64,000 nt of DNA from PALSA-505 sp963762615 (GTDB lineage: Bacteria; Actinomycetota; Actinomycetes; Streptosporangiales; Streptosporangiaceae): positions 26,191-90,190 of the forward strand of contig CAVXLG010000007.1 in the NCBI GenBank assembly GCA_963762615.1, in the 5' to 3' direction. Made by a program: the position numbers and the translations under genes. The notes below the pieces were generated by a model, which was given only the letters and a program-made list of their open reading frames with translations, did not search any database and had not been told where the DNA came from. Every line of letters starts with the position of its first letter. Position 1 is the first letter of the stretch. Below are positions 26,295-34,716 of the stretch, piece by piece.

Positions 26295-27356
26295 TCAGGC
26301 GGCACGGCGGTACTCGTTGATGACGCCCCCGAGTACTTTCCGGCGCTGCACCGGCGCGTCCAGCGGTATGACGACCGATTCGTCATGATCGGGTGGCCGC
26401 TGCTGCCGGGACTGATGCGGCCGATGAGCGTTATAGTGCCCGGCGTAGGCCCGAAGCACTGCCCGCAGATGGGCTTCGCCGTAGATCAGCATCCGGTCCG
26501 TGCACTCAGCCCGTACCGTCCGTACCCAGCGTTCGGCATAACAGTTCGCCCGGGGCGCCCGAGGAGGAATCCTCACGATCCGCACGCCCTCGCTGGCGAA
26601 GACAGCATCGAACACGCCGGTGAACTTGGCGTCGCGGTCCCGGATGAGGAACCGGAAAGAGCCGATCCGGTCGGCGAGGTCCATGACCAGGTTGCGGGCC
26701 TGCTGAGCGGTCCATGCACCGTCCGGATACCGGGTCACCCCGAGAATATGCACCCGCCGGGTCGCTACCTCCATGACGAACAACACATACAGGCGCTTGA
26801 GGCAGACCGTGTCGACGGCGAAGAAATCGCACGCCAGCAGGCCCTCCGCCTGGGTGCGCAGGAACCTCCGCCAGGAGGTATCCACACCACGCGGAGCAGG
26901 CCGGCAGCCGCGGGCGCGGAGGATCCGGCGGACGGTCGCCGCACTGATGTGGTGTCCGAGGCGGGTCAGCTCGCCGTGCACCCGGCGGTATCCCCAGGCC
27001 GGGTTCTCCCCCGCCAGCCGCAGCACCAGGTCGCGGACCTCCTGGCTCGTCCGCAGGCGCCCTGGCCGGTTCGGGTAGGTCCACTTGCGGGTGATCAGAC
27101 GGCGGTGCCAGGCCAGCAGGGTTCCCGGCGTGACCAGCCGGCTGCCCCGCAGCGCGGCTGGCAGCAGCCGGGCCAGGGCCGCCAGGATCGCGCGGTCGGC
27201 CCAGTCCGGCCTGGGCCGGGCGACCTGACGGCGCAGCACCATCACCTCGTGCCGCAGCACCATGATCTCCGCGTCCTTGGACGCCTGGCTGCGGCCCAGC
27301 AAGACCAGCCAGCCGGACACCCTGACCATGATCAAGTACAGCAGACGGAAAGACAC
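26295..27356 (-). CDS. integrase-core (rve) transposase, apparently intact
   Basis: A 353-residue single-ORF transposase of the IS3/IS481-like integrase-core type. The N-terminal part holds a hydrophobic start (LLYLIMVRVSGWLVLLG) and HTH segments (ENPAWGYRRVHGELTRLGHH). The DDE triad is seen in LACDFFAVD, FLIRDRDAKFTGVF and NCYAERWVRTVR. The C terminus ends GGVINEYRRAA. It inserted into the regulator-ATPase gene upstream (next entry). Unlike its relatives elsewhere in the window, all three acidic residues and the whole frame are preserved. I could not define its terminal repeats. Confidence 0.87.
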   Translation of the reverse strand: MSFRLLYLIMVRVSGWLVLLGRSQASKDAEIMVLRHEVMVLRRQVARPRPDWADRAILAALARLLPAALRGSRLVTPGTLLAWHRRLITRKWTYPNRPGRLRTSQEVRDLVLRLAGENPAWGYRRVHGELTRLGHHISAATVRRILRARGCRPAPRGVDTSWRRFLRTQAEGLLACDFFAVDTVCLKRLYVLFVMEVATRRVHILGVTRYPDGAWTAQQARNLVMDLADRIGSFRFLIRDRDAKFTGVFDAVFASEGVRIVRIPPRAPRANCYAERWVRTVRAECTDRMLIYGEAHLRAVLRAYAGHYNAHRPHQSRQQRPPDHDESVVIPLDAPVQRRKVLGGVINEYRRAA

Positions 27357-27427
27357 AGGCCGCGATCATGCCTCAACTCCCCCACCGACACCAACCGCAG
27401 CTCAAAGCCCATGCCGAGTTTCTGAGG

Positions 27428-28348
27428 CGGTACAGGCATCCCGTCCAGCCGCCGACACACCGACACCGCCAGCGGCGCCGTCTGCTCATCAAGCGACAGG
27501 GCGATCCCGTGCGCCTGGGCCCGGTCGGCGAGCAACGCGACCGCATCGGACGACCTGAGCGCCGAAAGACCGGACTCGCCGGGCCTGGGCAGTGACAGCG
27601 ACGGCACCCGGTAAATGACCTCGCCGCCGATGCCCAGCGGTTCTCGGCTGGCAGCCAGCAGGCGCACCCGCGGGCAATGTCGGACGACCGCCTCCGCGGC
27701 CTTGGCGCAGCCGCCGATCAGGTGCTCGCAGTTGTCCAGCACGATCAGCATGTCCTGCGGCGCGAGGGCATCCAGCAGGGCCTGCAGGGCGGGCCGGCCC
27801 GGCTGGGCGGCAAGCTGCAGCGCCGCGGAGATGGCCGGCGCTACCGCGTTCTCGTCGGTGACCGCGGCCAGCTCCACCAGCCACACCCCGTCCCCCGAGC
27901 GGTCCAGCAGCCCGGCGGCCACCTGCAGCCCCAGCCGGGTCTTGCCCGCACCCCCGGCCCCGGTCAAGGTCACCAGCCGCGAGGACTCCACCAGCGCCCG
28001 GACCGCGGCCAGCTCTCGGTCCCGGCCGATGAACGCCGACAGCTGGGCAGGCAAGTTGCCCGGCATGATGGTCAGCAGGCCGTGCGCGGCCGCCAGCACG
28101 CCCGCCGCCGGGGCCCGGCCGCGCGCCGCCGCCTCGAACAGCGCCCGCTGCGGCCCGGCCAGGCCCAGCGCATCGGCCAGCAGCCGGGCGGTGTCCTTGC
28201 GGGCGGTCAGGTTAATCCCCCGCTCCAGATCACTGACCGACCGCGGGGAAAGGCTGGCTGCCTCGGCCAGCTCCTCCTGAGTCAGCCCGGCGTCGGCCCG
28301 CAGCTGCCGCAGCAGCCCGCCGAATCCCGGTGCAGCCTGCTCCGCCAT
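27428..28348 (-). pseudogene. XRE-HTH / NB-ARC-type ATPase regulator truncated by IS
   Basis: An N-terminal Cro/C1-type HTH (LLRQLRADAGLTQEELAEAA, then SLSPRSVSDLERGI) is followed by an AfsR/MalT-like nucleotide-binding domain with Walker A LTGAGGAGKTRLGLQVA, Walker B-like DMLIVLDNCEHLI and the RLLAASREPLGI motif. After CRRLDGMP, where family members continue IELAAARL and a long TPR-like region, homology stops at about 27430. The residues beyond are IS sequence. The truncated product could still bind DNA, but it has lost its sensing half. Confidence 0.8.
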
Positions 28349-28725
28349 CGGCCGTCGTCCCCTTCACCAGCCCCCGGCCTGCCGCCGCGCCCGGCACCAG
28401 ACCGGCCAGCACCTGCCGCGGGCACACGGCCGCCTGCAAGCCTACAAGCGCGCTGCCAGCAGGCCTAGCGGCCAGTCTGACGCAGCTCACGGCACCCCGG
28501 CGCAGTCACCACGGCCGTGGCCGGCTCCGCATCCAGCCGGGATCTGGGTGGCTGGCACAACCACCCGGGGCAGCAAGCAGCCTTCGGCCGGCCACAGCGC
28601 CCAGGCGCTCCATCCTGTGAGTCTCCTGTGGCCGCACCTGTGTGGTGATCACCCGGGCCGCCAGGCAGCGTGTCAACCAGAGGCCCGAGCGTCCCGCTCC
28701 GGCCCGCAGCAGACAGGAGACGGCC
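28349..28725. other. non-coding gap upstream of small ORFs
   Basis: I see no gene. The GC-rich sequence contains the divergent start regions of the ATPase gene and the small ORF at 28726. Confidence 0.3.
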
Positions 28726-28917
28726 ATGTTCACCCACCCCTACATCGCCAGCCAGCTCGCCCGCGAACGCCAGCGCGACATGCTCGCGCAGGCCAGCCAG
28801 CAGCGCCTGGTGCGCCAACTCCGCCACCTCGCCCGCTCCTCCCGGCACGCACAACGAGCTGGCCGGCCGGTAACCCGCGTGCTCAGGCGCATCCGCCCCG
28901 TCCTGCTCCCCTCATGA
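28726..28917 (+). CDS. small basic hypothetical protein
   Basis: A 63-residue protein beginning MFTHPYIASQLARERQRDML and rich in Arg and Gln, probably helical. ACAGGAGAC lies just upstream. I recall similar short actinobacterial proteins of unknown function with the same MFTHPYIASQLARER start. The next small gene follows 45 nt downstream. Confidence 0.65.
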   Translation: MFTHPYIASQLARERQRDMLAQASQQRLVRQLRHLARSSRHAQRAGRPVTRVLRRIRPVLLPS

Positions 28918-28962
28918 ACCGCACCGCAGCTGCCCGCAGCCACCGACGTTAAGGGACCCGCC

Positions 28963-29187
28963 ATGACCGCTCTGATCGCCCTCGTGTCCATCTGCCTGTT
29001 CGCCGCCGGGCTCGCCACGGGAATCCTCGCCGTAGTGGCTCTCGCTATCCGCCGCGAGGAACACAACCTGACCCTCGCCCATGCGGCCCCCGACCCCCTG
29101 ACCCGCACCGGACGCTGGCTCACCGGGCTGGACGTCCGCGGCCCCCACCACACCGTCACCGGGGGCCCGGAGCAAGCGCTGGCCTAG
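28963..29187 (+). CDS. small single-TM hypothetical protein
   Basis: A 74-residue protein with one N-terminal membrane segment (LIALVSICLFAAGLATGILA, then VVALAIRREE) and a short hydrophilic tail. It probably pairs with the small basic protein upstream. Function unknown. Confidence 0.5.
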   Translation: MTALIALVSICLFAAGLATGILAVVALAIRREEHNLTLAHAAPDPLTRTGRWLTGLDVRGPHHTVTGGPEQALA

Positions 29188-29523
29188 CCCGCCCAGAGGG
29201 GACCGGCCCCAGCACACGCCGAACCGGTCCCCGGCGGCCCACCCAGCCAGGCTTCGCGCGCAGCAACCCGGACCGCACCCCCAGCCCGCAGATCACCCGA
29301 TCGCCGGCATCACATAACGACCTGATATGAACCGCTGGCCGGGTACGGGGAGCGCGAACAGACCCGCACCGATCACGGCCGCGCGATGCGGTGGGCGCTG
29401 CGACACCCGTGGCGACATGCGGTGGCACCAGGCGTCGCCTGCGCGATCGTGGTATTCGCGCTGTCGGTGGCGCCCGACGGCGGGTTATTCGGCAGCGTAT
29501 TCACCAGGCTCTGGCACGGCGGT
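29188..29523. other. gap with only a doubtful ORF
   Basis: A 90-codon plus-strand frame (29386-29658) has one hydrophobic stretch but overlaps the deacetylase gene antisense and lacks a ribosome site. I do not call a gene here. Confidence 0.3.
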
Positions 29524-30312
29524 TCACCCATGTTTTCCACGGGATGGTTTCCCGATGGAGTGCGCACCGAGCGGGCCGACCCGCAGTCCCCGCTGACGGC
29601 AGTCATCGAGCAGCATTGCCGCCGCGTCCAGGGCCGCCAGCGCCGAGCCGGCCGGTGACGTGCAGTCCGAGTCATGCAGTAGCACCGTGGCTCCGCCGGC
29701 CAGCCCGCTCGCGAGCGACGCGTATACCGATTCGGGCGTTGATCCTGGCCGCCACTCCTTCCCCCAGCAGGTCCACAGCACCGGCGTCAGGCCGAGCCGC
29801 CGTGCGGCTGCCAGCCCTGAGCTGCTCAGCACGCCGTAGGGCGGCCGGAAGAATCGCGGGGTGGCTCCGGTGACGCTTGCGATCGTGTCCCTGGCCCGCC
29901 GTATGTCGTCATACGTCGCGCGCGGTCCCCGCAGCGGCAGGTAGCGGTGATCCCAGCCGTGCACCCCGATCTCGTGGCCGGTGGCAGCGATTTGTGCGGC
30001 CAGTTCCGGTGCCCGTGCCGTCATGGAGCCGAGCAGGAAGAAGGTAGCCCGCACCTGCCGGGTGTCGAGCAGCTCGAGGAACTGCGGCGTCAGCGCCGGA
30101 TCGGGCCCGTCGTCGAAGGTCAGGGCGACGTGATCGGCTGCGCCGCGGCCGCTGAGCCTGGCCGACAGCGTGCGGCGGACCGGGCCAAGCGCGGTGATGC
30201 CGGGGCCTGCCTGAAGCATCGCCAGTCCGGCTGCCGCCATCAGCAGGCGGCGCGCCGCCGCACTGGGGTTTGCCGCACTGGGGTTTGCGGCACCGTCCAT
30301 TCCTGGGATCAT
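29524..30312 (-). CDS. polysaccharide deacetylase (NodB domain)
   Basis: A 262-residue CE4-type deacetylase with an N-terminal hydrophobic anchor or signal (RRLLMAAAGLAMLQAGPGIT). Motif 1 is VALTFDDGPDPAL, motif 2 the metal-binding HEIGVHGWDHRYLPL (HxxxH spacing preserved), motif 3 RFFRPPYGV and motif 5 VLLHDSD. It would de-N-acetylate an extracytoplasmic polysaccharide. It is divergently placed against the aminotransferase-epimerase-glycosyltransferase cluster, suggesting a joint role in envelope glycan metabolism. Confidence 0.88.
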   Translation of the reverse strand: MIPGMDGAANPSAANPSAAARRLLMAAAGLAMLQAGPGITALGPVRRTLSARLSGRGAADHVALTFDDGPDPALTPQFLELLDTRQVRATFFLLGSMTARAPELAAQIAATGHEIGVHGWDHRYLPLRGPRATYDDIRRARDTIASVTGATPRFFRPPYGVLSSSGLAAARRLGLTPVLWTCWGKEWRPGSTPESVYASLASGLAGGATVLLHDSDCTSPAGSALAALDAAAMLLDDCRQRGLRVGPLGAHSIGKPSRGKHG

Positions 30313-30443
30313 TTCATGGCCGAGGCCGGATGGCCGCAGTCCCAGCCGATTCGGCCGTCAGCTATGCCGGTAACGTGGGCGTAGAAGGGGCTTAGCACAA
30401 AGGTAGGCCGGTCGGTCGATCCGAGGTGTAAGGGGCGCCGGGT

Positions 30444-31595
30444 TTGGGAGTGCACGCAGCGCGCGTCGTCTTTCCGGTCGCTGACCGCGAGGAGATCGCC
30501 AAGGCGGTGACCGATATCCTCAGCAGCGGAATGCTGACCCTCGGCCCTTACACCCGGCAGTTCGAAGCGGCATTCGCGGCGGCTCATCCGGCGGGCGGCT
30601 CGCCGGGCGATCAGCAGCAGCACGCAATCGCGACTGCCAGCGGTACGTCGGCCCTGGAGATAGCGCTGCGTGCCGTCGGGGTGGCCGGCCGGGATGTCAT
30701 CCTTCCGGCGAACACCTTCTATGCGACCGCCGCCGCGGTGCTGCGAGCCGGCGGCAGGCCGGTCTTCGCCGATATTGACGCGGCGACCTTGGCCCTGAGC
30801 CCGGACTCGACGCTCGCAGCGCTGACGGCAGACACGGTTGCCGTCGTGCTGGTGCATGTCGGCGGGCTGATCTCGCCGCACGCCGACCAGCTCAGGATCG
30901 CGTGCCAGGAGCGCGGCATCGCGCTGGTCGAGGATGCCGCGCATGCCCATGGATCGACATATAACGGCCGGTTCGCTGGTTCCTTTAGCGCCGCGGCGGC
31001 CTTCTCCTTCTACCCGACCAAGGTGGTGACGTGCGGCGAAGGGGGGATGATCCTCACCGGGTCGGCGCAGCTCGCTGATGAGGCGCGGATTTACCGGGAC
31101 CAGGGCAAAGGCAGCTTCGGCGCCAACCACCATGTCCGGCACGGCTACGCGTGGCGGATGAGCGAGCTGAACGCGGTGACCGGGCTCGTCCATCTGCGCC
31201 GGATGGCCGAGTTCATCGAGCGGCGGCGGACGGTCGCCGAGCGCTATGACCAGGCGCTGGCCGGCCTGGACGGGCTGCAGCCGCTGCGCGAGCCGAACGG
31301 CTGCCGCAGCAACTTCTACAAGTACATCGCTATGCTCCCGGCCGGAGCGGACCGGGCGCAGTTCAAGCAGGAACTGGCGCAGCAGCACGAGGTGCGGCTG
31401 GCCGGTGAGGTCTATGACGTCCCGCTGCATCGCCAGCCCGTGCTGGCCGAGTTCGCCGGCCCGGCGTTTCCGGTGGCCGAGGACTTGTGCGCCAGGCAGA
31501 TCTGCCTGCCGGTGCACTCGGACATGCGAGACGACGAGATCGACCAGGTCATCACCGCCGTCACTGCCGTCTATGGCGCGCTGGCCGGCGTCTGA
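30444..31595 (+). CDS. DegT/DnrJ/EryC1/StrS-family PLP aminotransferase
   Basis: A 383-residue sugar aminotransferase. Motifs: GMLTLGPYTRQFEAAFA, TASGTSALEIALRA, VILPANTFYATAAAVLRAGG, ALVEDAAHAHGS and the PLP Schiff-base Lys in FSFYPTKVVTCGEGG. It would transfer an amino group to a nucleotide-linked keto-sugar. The start is TTG 30444 or GTG 30450; an AAGGGG site upstream fits either. The epimerase follows 63 nt downstream and a glycosyltransferase after that, so this is an operon for making and attaching an amino sugar. Confidence 0.9.
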   Translation: MGVHAARVVFPVADREEIAKAVTDILSSGMLTLGPYTRQFEAAFAAAHPAGGSPGDQQQHAIATASGTSALEIALRAVGVAGRDVILPANTFYATAAAVLRAGGRPVFADIDAATLALSPDSTLAALTADTVAVVLVHVGGLISPHADQLRIACQERGIALVEDAAHAHGSTYNGRFAGSFSAAAAFSFYPTKVVTCGEGGMILTGSAQLADEARIYRDQGKGSFGANHHVRHGYAWRMSELNAVTGLVHLRRMAEFIERRRTVAERYDQALAGLDGLQPLREPNGCRSNFYKYIAMLPAGADRAQFKQELAQQHEVRLAGEVYDVPLHRQPVLAEFAGPAFPVAEDLCARQICLPVHSDMRDDEIDQVITAVTAVYGALAGV

Positions 31596-31658
31596 CGAGC
31601 CGGCTGGCGAGCCGGCCTGATCGCCGGCGCTGGCAGGAACTCCAGCAAGGGAGCGAGC

Positions 31659-32570
31659 ATGCGGGTTGCGGTGACCGGGGGCTGCGGCTTCATCGGTTCG
31701 CACGTGGTCGATCACCTCGTGCTGGCCGGTCACGATGTGGTCGTGATCGACCTCTCCGATCAGTGGCGCAATCCCGCTGCCGACTATCGCCATGCCGATG
31801 TCCTCGACACCGCGGCGCTTGATGCTGCGATAGACGGCTGCCAGGCGATTCTTCACCTGGCAGGGGCGTCTGATGTCAACGATGTCGCGGCGAATCCGGT
31901 GCAGGCGGTGCGGCTGAACGTCGAGGGCACCGCCAGGGTGCTCGAGGCGGCCAGGCAACACGGTGTCGGCCGGGTGCTGCTGGCCAGCACTGTCTGGGTG
32001 TACGCGGCGACGATCGGCGCTGGCGAGCGGACCGAGGACGCGCCGATCGACCTGCGCAGCGCCGGGCATGTGTACATCTCGACGAGGCTGGCCGCCGAAC
32101 TGCTTGTGCACAGCTACCGCGACATGTTCGGGCAGCAGTTCACGATTCTGCGGTACGGCATTCCATACGGGCCGCGGATGCGCGACGCGCTGGTGGTCGC
32201 CAGGTTTGTCCGCGCGGCCCTGGACGGACAGCCCATCACGATCGCCGGTACCGGCGATCAGCAGCGCAATTACGTCTACGTCGAGGATCTGGCTGACGCG
32301 CACGTGCGTGCCCTCTCACCAGCGGCGGCCGACCAGACAGTGGCACTGGAAGGGAGCACCCCGGTATCGGTGCGGGAGATCGCGGACGTGGTGCGGGGGC
32401 TGGTCCAGCCGGTCCCGGTCAAGCACGTTCCCGCCCGGGCGGCCGACTACCAGGGCGTGAGTATCTCCAATCGGCTGGCCAAAGAGCTGCTCGGCTGGTC
32501 TCCGGTCACGTCATTCGAGAACGGGGTCCGCAATTACGTCGGCTGGCTGACTGAGCGCGACGCCCGGTGA
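31659..32570 (+). CDS. NAD-dependent epimerase/dehydratase, YxxxR variant
   Basis: A 303-residue extended SDR. The NAD motif VTGGCGFIGSHVVDHL is at the N terminus and D at the end of beta-2 (VVVIDLSD) indicates NAD preference. ILHLAGASDV and LLASTVWVYA follow. The catalytic segment reads HVYISTRLAAELL: the Tyr is present, but the usual Lys of YxxxK is Arg. ILRYGIPYGPRM and RNYVYVEDLADAHV are typical of nucleotide-sugar enzymes. A strong AGGGAGCGAGC site precedes ATG 31659. Confidence 0.88.
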   Translation: MRVAVTGGCGFIGSHVVDHLVLAGHDVVVIDLSDQWRNPAADYRHADVLDTAALDAAIDGCQAILHLAGASDVNDVAANPVQAVRLNVEGTARVLEAARQHGVGRVLLASTVWVYAATIGAGERTEDAPIDLRSAGHVYISTRLAAELLVHSYRDMFGQQFTILRYGIPYGPRMRDALVVARFVRAALDGQPITIAGTGDQQRNYVYVEDLADAHVRALSPAAADQTVALEGSTPVSVREIADVVRGLVQPVPVKHVPARAADYQGVSISNRLAKELLGWSPVTSFENGVRNYVGWLTERDAR

Positions 32571-32583
32571 CACGGTTGCCGTT

Positions 32584-33777
32584 ATGACAACTGAGCCCGA
32601 TGAGAACTTGTACCGGCGCGACGGCAGCAGCCCGAGCGCCGCACGGAACGCCCCGCTGAACGCCGCGCTCAACGCTGAGGTGAGCGCCCCAGGTCCGCGG
32701 GCCCTGCTGCTGTCAGGTTCCCTGGGCATGGGACACGACGTGCTCGCGGCGGCGTGCGCGGCGTCCCTGCAGGCGCGCGGCTGGTCGACGCGGACGCTCG
32801 ACGCCATGCGGCTGCTGGGGCGCGGCGGCGGATCAGCGGGCGAGGCCGTCTTCCGCAGCATGCTCGCGGTGCCCGGCCTCTTTGACGCGTTCCATTTCGC
32901 CGCGCTGCGGACCGGGAGCCGCCTGGCGCTGCTCGCGGATGCCGCGGCCCGCCGCCAGCTCGTCCCGCGGCTGCGCGACTACCTGGACGCCAACCCGGCG
33001 GATCTGGTCATCTCCGTCTTCGCGACCGGGGCCTCGGCGGCCAGCTGGCTGGCTGAGCGCTATCCCGGCATGAGCCACATCGTTTTCTGCTCTGACGTGA
33101 CGCCACACCGGCTCTGGGTGCACCGCAACGTTGACGCGTATCTGGTCACCGCTACGGTCGCGGAGCGTGCCGTACTGCGCTTCCAGCCGGATGCGCGCGT
33201 GCTGGTAGTTCAGGCCCCCGTGCGAGCCGCCTTCTATCATCCGCCCACTCAGCCGCAGGCGCGCGCGAGCCTGGGCGTTCCCGCGCAGGAACGGTCCGTG
33301 CTGCTGATGTCCGGAGCGTGGGGCCTGGGACCGGTCGCGAAGGCCGCCGAGGCGCTCGGCGCGGCCGGCGTTCATGTGCTGGCGGTCGCCGGCCGTAACG
33401 CGAAGCTCGAGCAGATGCTCCGGGCTGTCGCTGAACGCCAGCCCAAAGTGCGCCCGTTTGGCTTCACCGATCGCATTCCCGAGCTAATGGCCGCCGCCGA
33501 TCTGGTCATTACCAGCTCGGGCGATACCTGCAGCGAGGCACGGACGGTCGGCAGGCCGCTGCTGCTGCTTGACGTGGTCCAGGGGCACGGCCGTGACAAT
33601 CTGCAGCACGAGCTTGAGATCGGCGGCGCCGACGTCACCTCGCCGCGGGCAGCCGACGTCGTCCGCAGCGCGCTCGCCGCGCTAAATCGGCTCAAACCGC
33701 CGCCTGCCGGCCCGGCGCGGGCGGCGGCCGACTGGGAGCGTGCCTTCTCAGCAGTGCTCCAGCTGATCGGCCGGTGA
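32584..33777 (+). CDS. MGDG-synthase/MurG-like GT-B glycosyltransferase
   Basis: A 397-residue GT28-type glycosyltransferase. The N-terminal domain has LLLSGSLGMGHDVLAAACAA, the glycine/His loop of processive diacylglycerol glycosyltransferases and MurG, and ADLVISVFATGASA. The C-terminal donor-binding domain has LMSGAWGLGPVAKAAEAL, VRPFGFTDRIPELMAAADLV and TSSGDTCSEARTVGRP. It starts 13 nt after the epimerase stop. It likely transfers the modified sugar to a lipid or polymer acceptor at the membrane's inner face. Confidence 0.85.
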   Translation: MTTEPDENLYRRDGSSPSAARNAPLNAALNAEVSAPGPRALLLSGSLGMGHDVLAAACAASLQARGWSTRTLDAMRLLGRGGGSAGEAVFRSMLAVPGLFDAFHFAALRTGSRLALLADAAARRQLVPRLRDYLDANPADLVISVFATGASAASWLAERYPGMSHIVFCSDVTPHRLWVHRNVDAYLVTATVAERAVLRFQPDARVLVVQAPVRAAFYHPPTQPQARASLGVPAQERSVLLMSGAWGLGPVAKAAEALGAAGVHVLAVAGRNAKLEQMLRAVAERQPKVRPFGFTDRIPELMAAADLVITSSGDTCSEARTVGRPLLLLDVVQGHGRDNLQHELEIGGADVTSPRAADVVRSALAALNRLKPPPAGPARAAADWERAFSAVLQLIGR

Positions 33778-34053
33778 ACTAGCCGCTGCGGGCCGGCCCC
33801 CGCCCGGCTGATGTCGCCGGCTGTCGGCCGGGCGGGCTCGGCGTGGGGCTAGCATCAGGCTTGTCCATCAGGCGGCGCCCGCGAGTAAGGACAGCCCAGC
33901 ACCGGCCTCCGACGCTGCTGCCGGTCGCCGAGTCGAGCGTCTACTTCAAGATGCGGCCAGGCCATTAGCCGCGGTCCTTGCATGCTCCGCGAGGCGTGGG
34001 GATCATCGACCACAGCCCGGGCGGCCTGCGTGCCGGATCGGAGGCGGAAGTTC

Positions 34054-34494
34054 GTGGACAACACCGACCGAGGCAACAAGCCTGACCATGCTGATGGCGA
34101 CCCGCGCCCGGCGGCGGTCACGTTTGTGACCACGGAGCACTTCACGCTGCAGGGTGCCCGCTCGTCGACGATCTCGGAGTCGACCGGCCGGGCGAGCGTG
34201 TTCCTTGGCGCGGTATCCGGCGGCCTGATCGCCCTCGGGCTCGTCGTCACCGCCGCCAAGGCCGGCGTGGCGTTCTACGCGTTCGGGCTCATTCTCCTGC
34301 CCACCCTGGCCTTCGTGGGGCTGGCGACATTCGTCAGATGGGACACTCCCAGGCGCGCTGGCAGCCAGCCAGGGAGGGACAGGCACCAGGACAGGGCAGC
34401 GCGAGCCTCGAGGCCAAGCGCGCGTGCCTGCGAGCTCACAAGGTGCGCGCCAGCCTGCCAGGCCCAGCCTCCACTTGTAACAGGACCACCCTGA
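34054..34494 (+). pseudogene. small membrane protein, C-terminally disrupted
   Basis: GTG 34054 follows a GGAGGCGG site. The conserved part is VTFVTTEHFTLQGARSSTIS, then ESTGRASVFLGAVSGGLIAL, GLVVTAAKAGVAFYAFGLIL and LPTLAFVGLATFVRW, with two membrane segments. I recall this as a conserved actinobacterial hypothetical that continues for another ~80 residues after this point. Here the frame becomes non-homologous from about 34345 to a stop at 34494, so the 3' half has been lost. Confidence 0.6.
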
Positions 34495-34716
34495 CCACCC
34501 CACGCTCATGTGCATGCGTGAGCGCGCGCGGCCCGCGGCCCAGGCCGAGCTCGGCTGATCGCTGAGACGGGCAAACGGGGTCCGGACACTCGACTACCTC
34601 CCACGTTCGCGACACCCGTTTTCACTCTTAGGCCGCCGTCTGCGGCCGTGCAATTCTCACTCTCGCGGATCTCTGTACTTCCGGGCTGAGTGGCGCACCA
34701 TATGGGGCGTACGCAT
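34345..34716. other. degraded stretch before IS copy A
   Basis: There is no recognisable gene. It contains the non-homologous tail of the preceding frame and a short palindrome GGCCGCCGTCTGCGGCC near 34632. The left IS terminus follows at 34717. Confidence 0.35.

Noticed and set aside
29386..29658. A 90-codon plus-strand frame with one hydrophobic stretch.
   Set aside because: It overlaps the deacetylase gene antisense and has no ribosome site or homology.
30309..32303. A 664-codon minus-strand frame.
   Set aside because: Antisense to the aminotransferase and epimerase genes, with no recognisable motifs.
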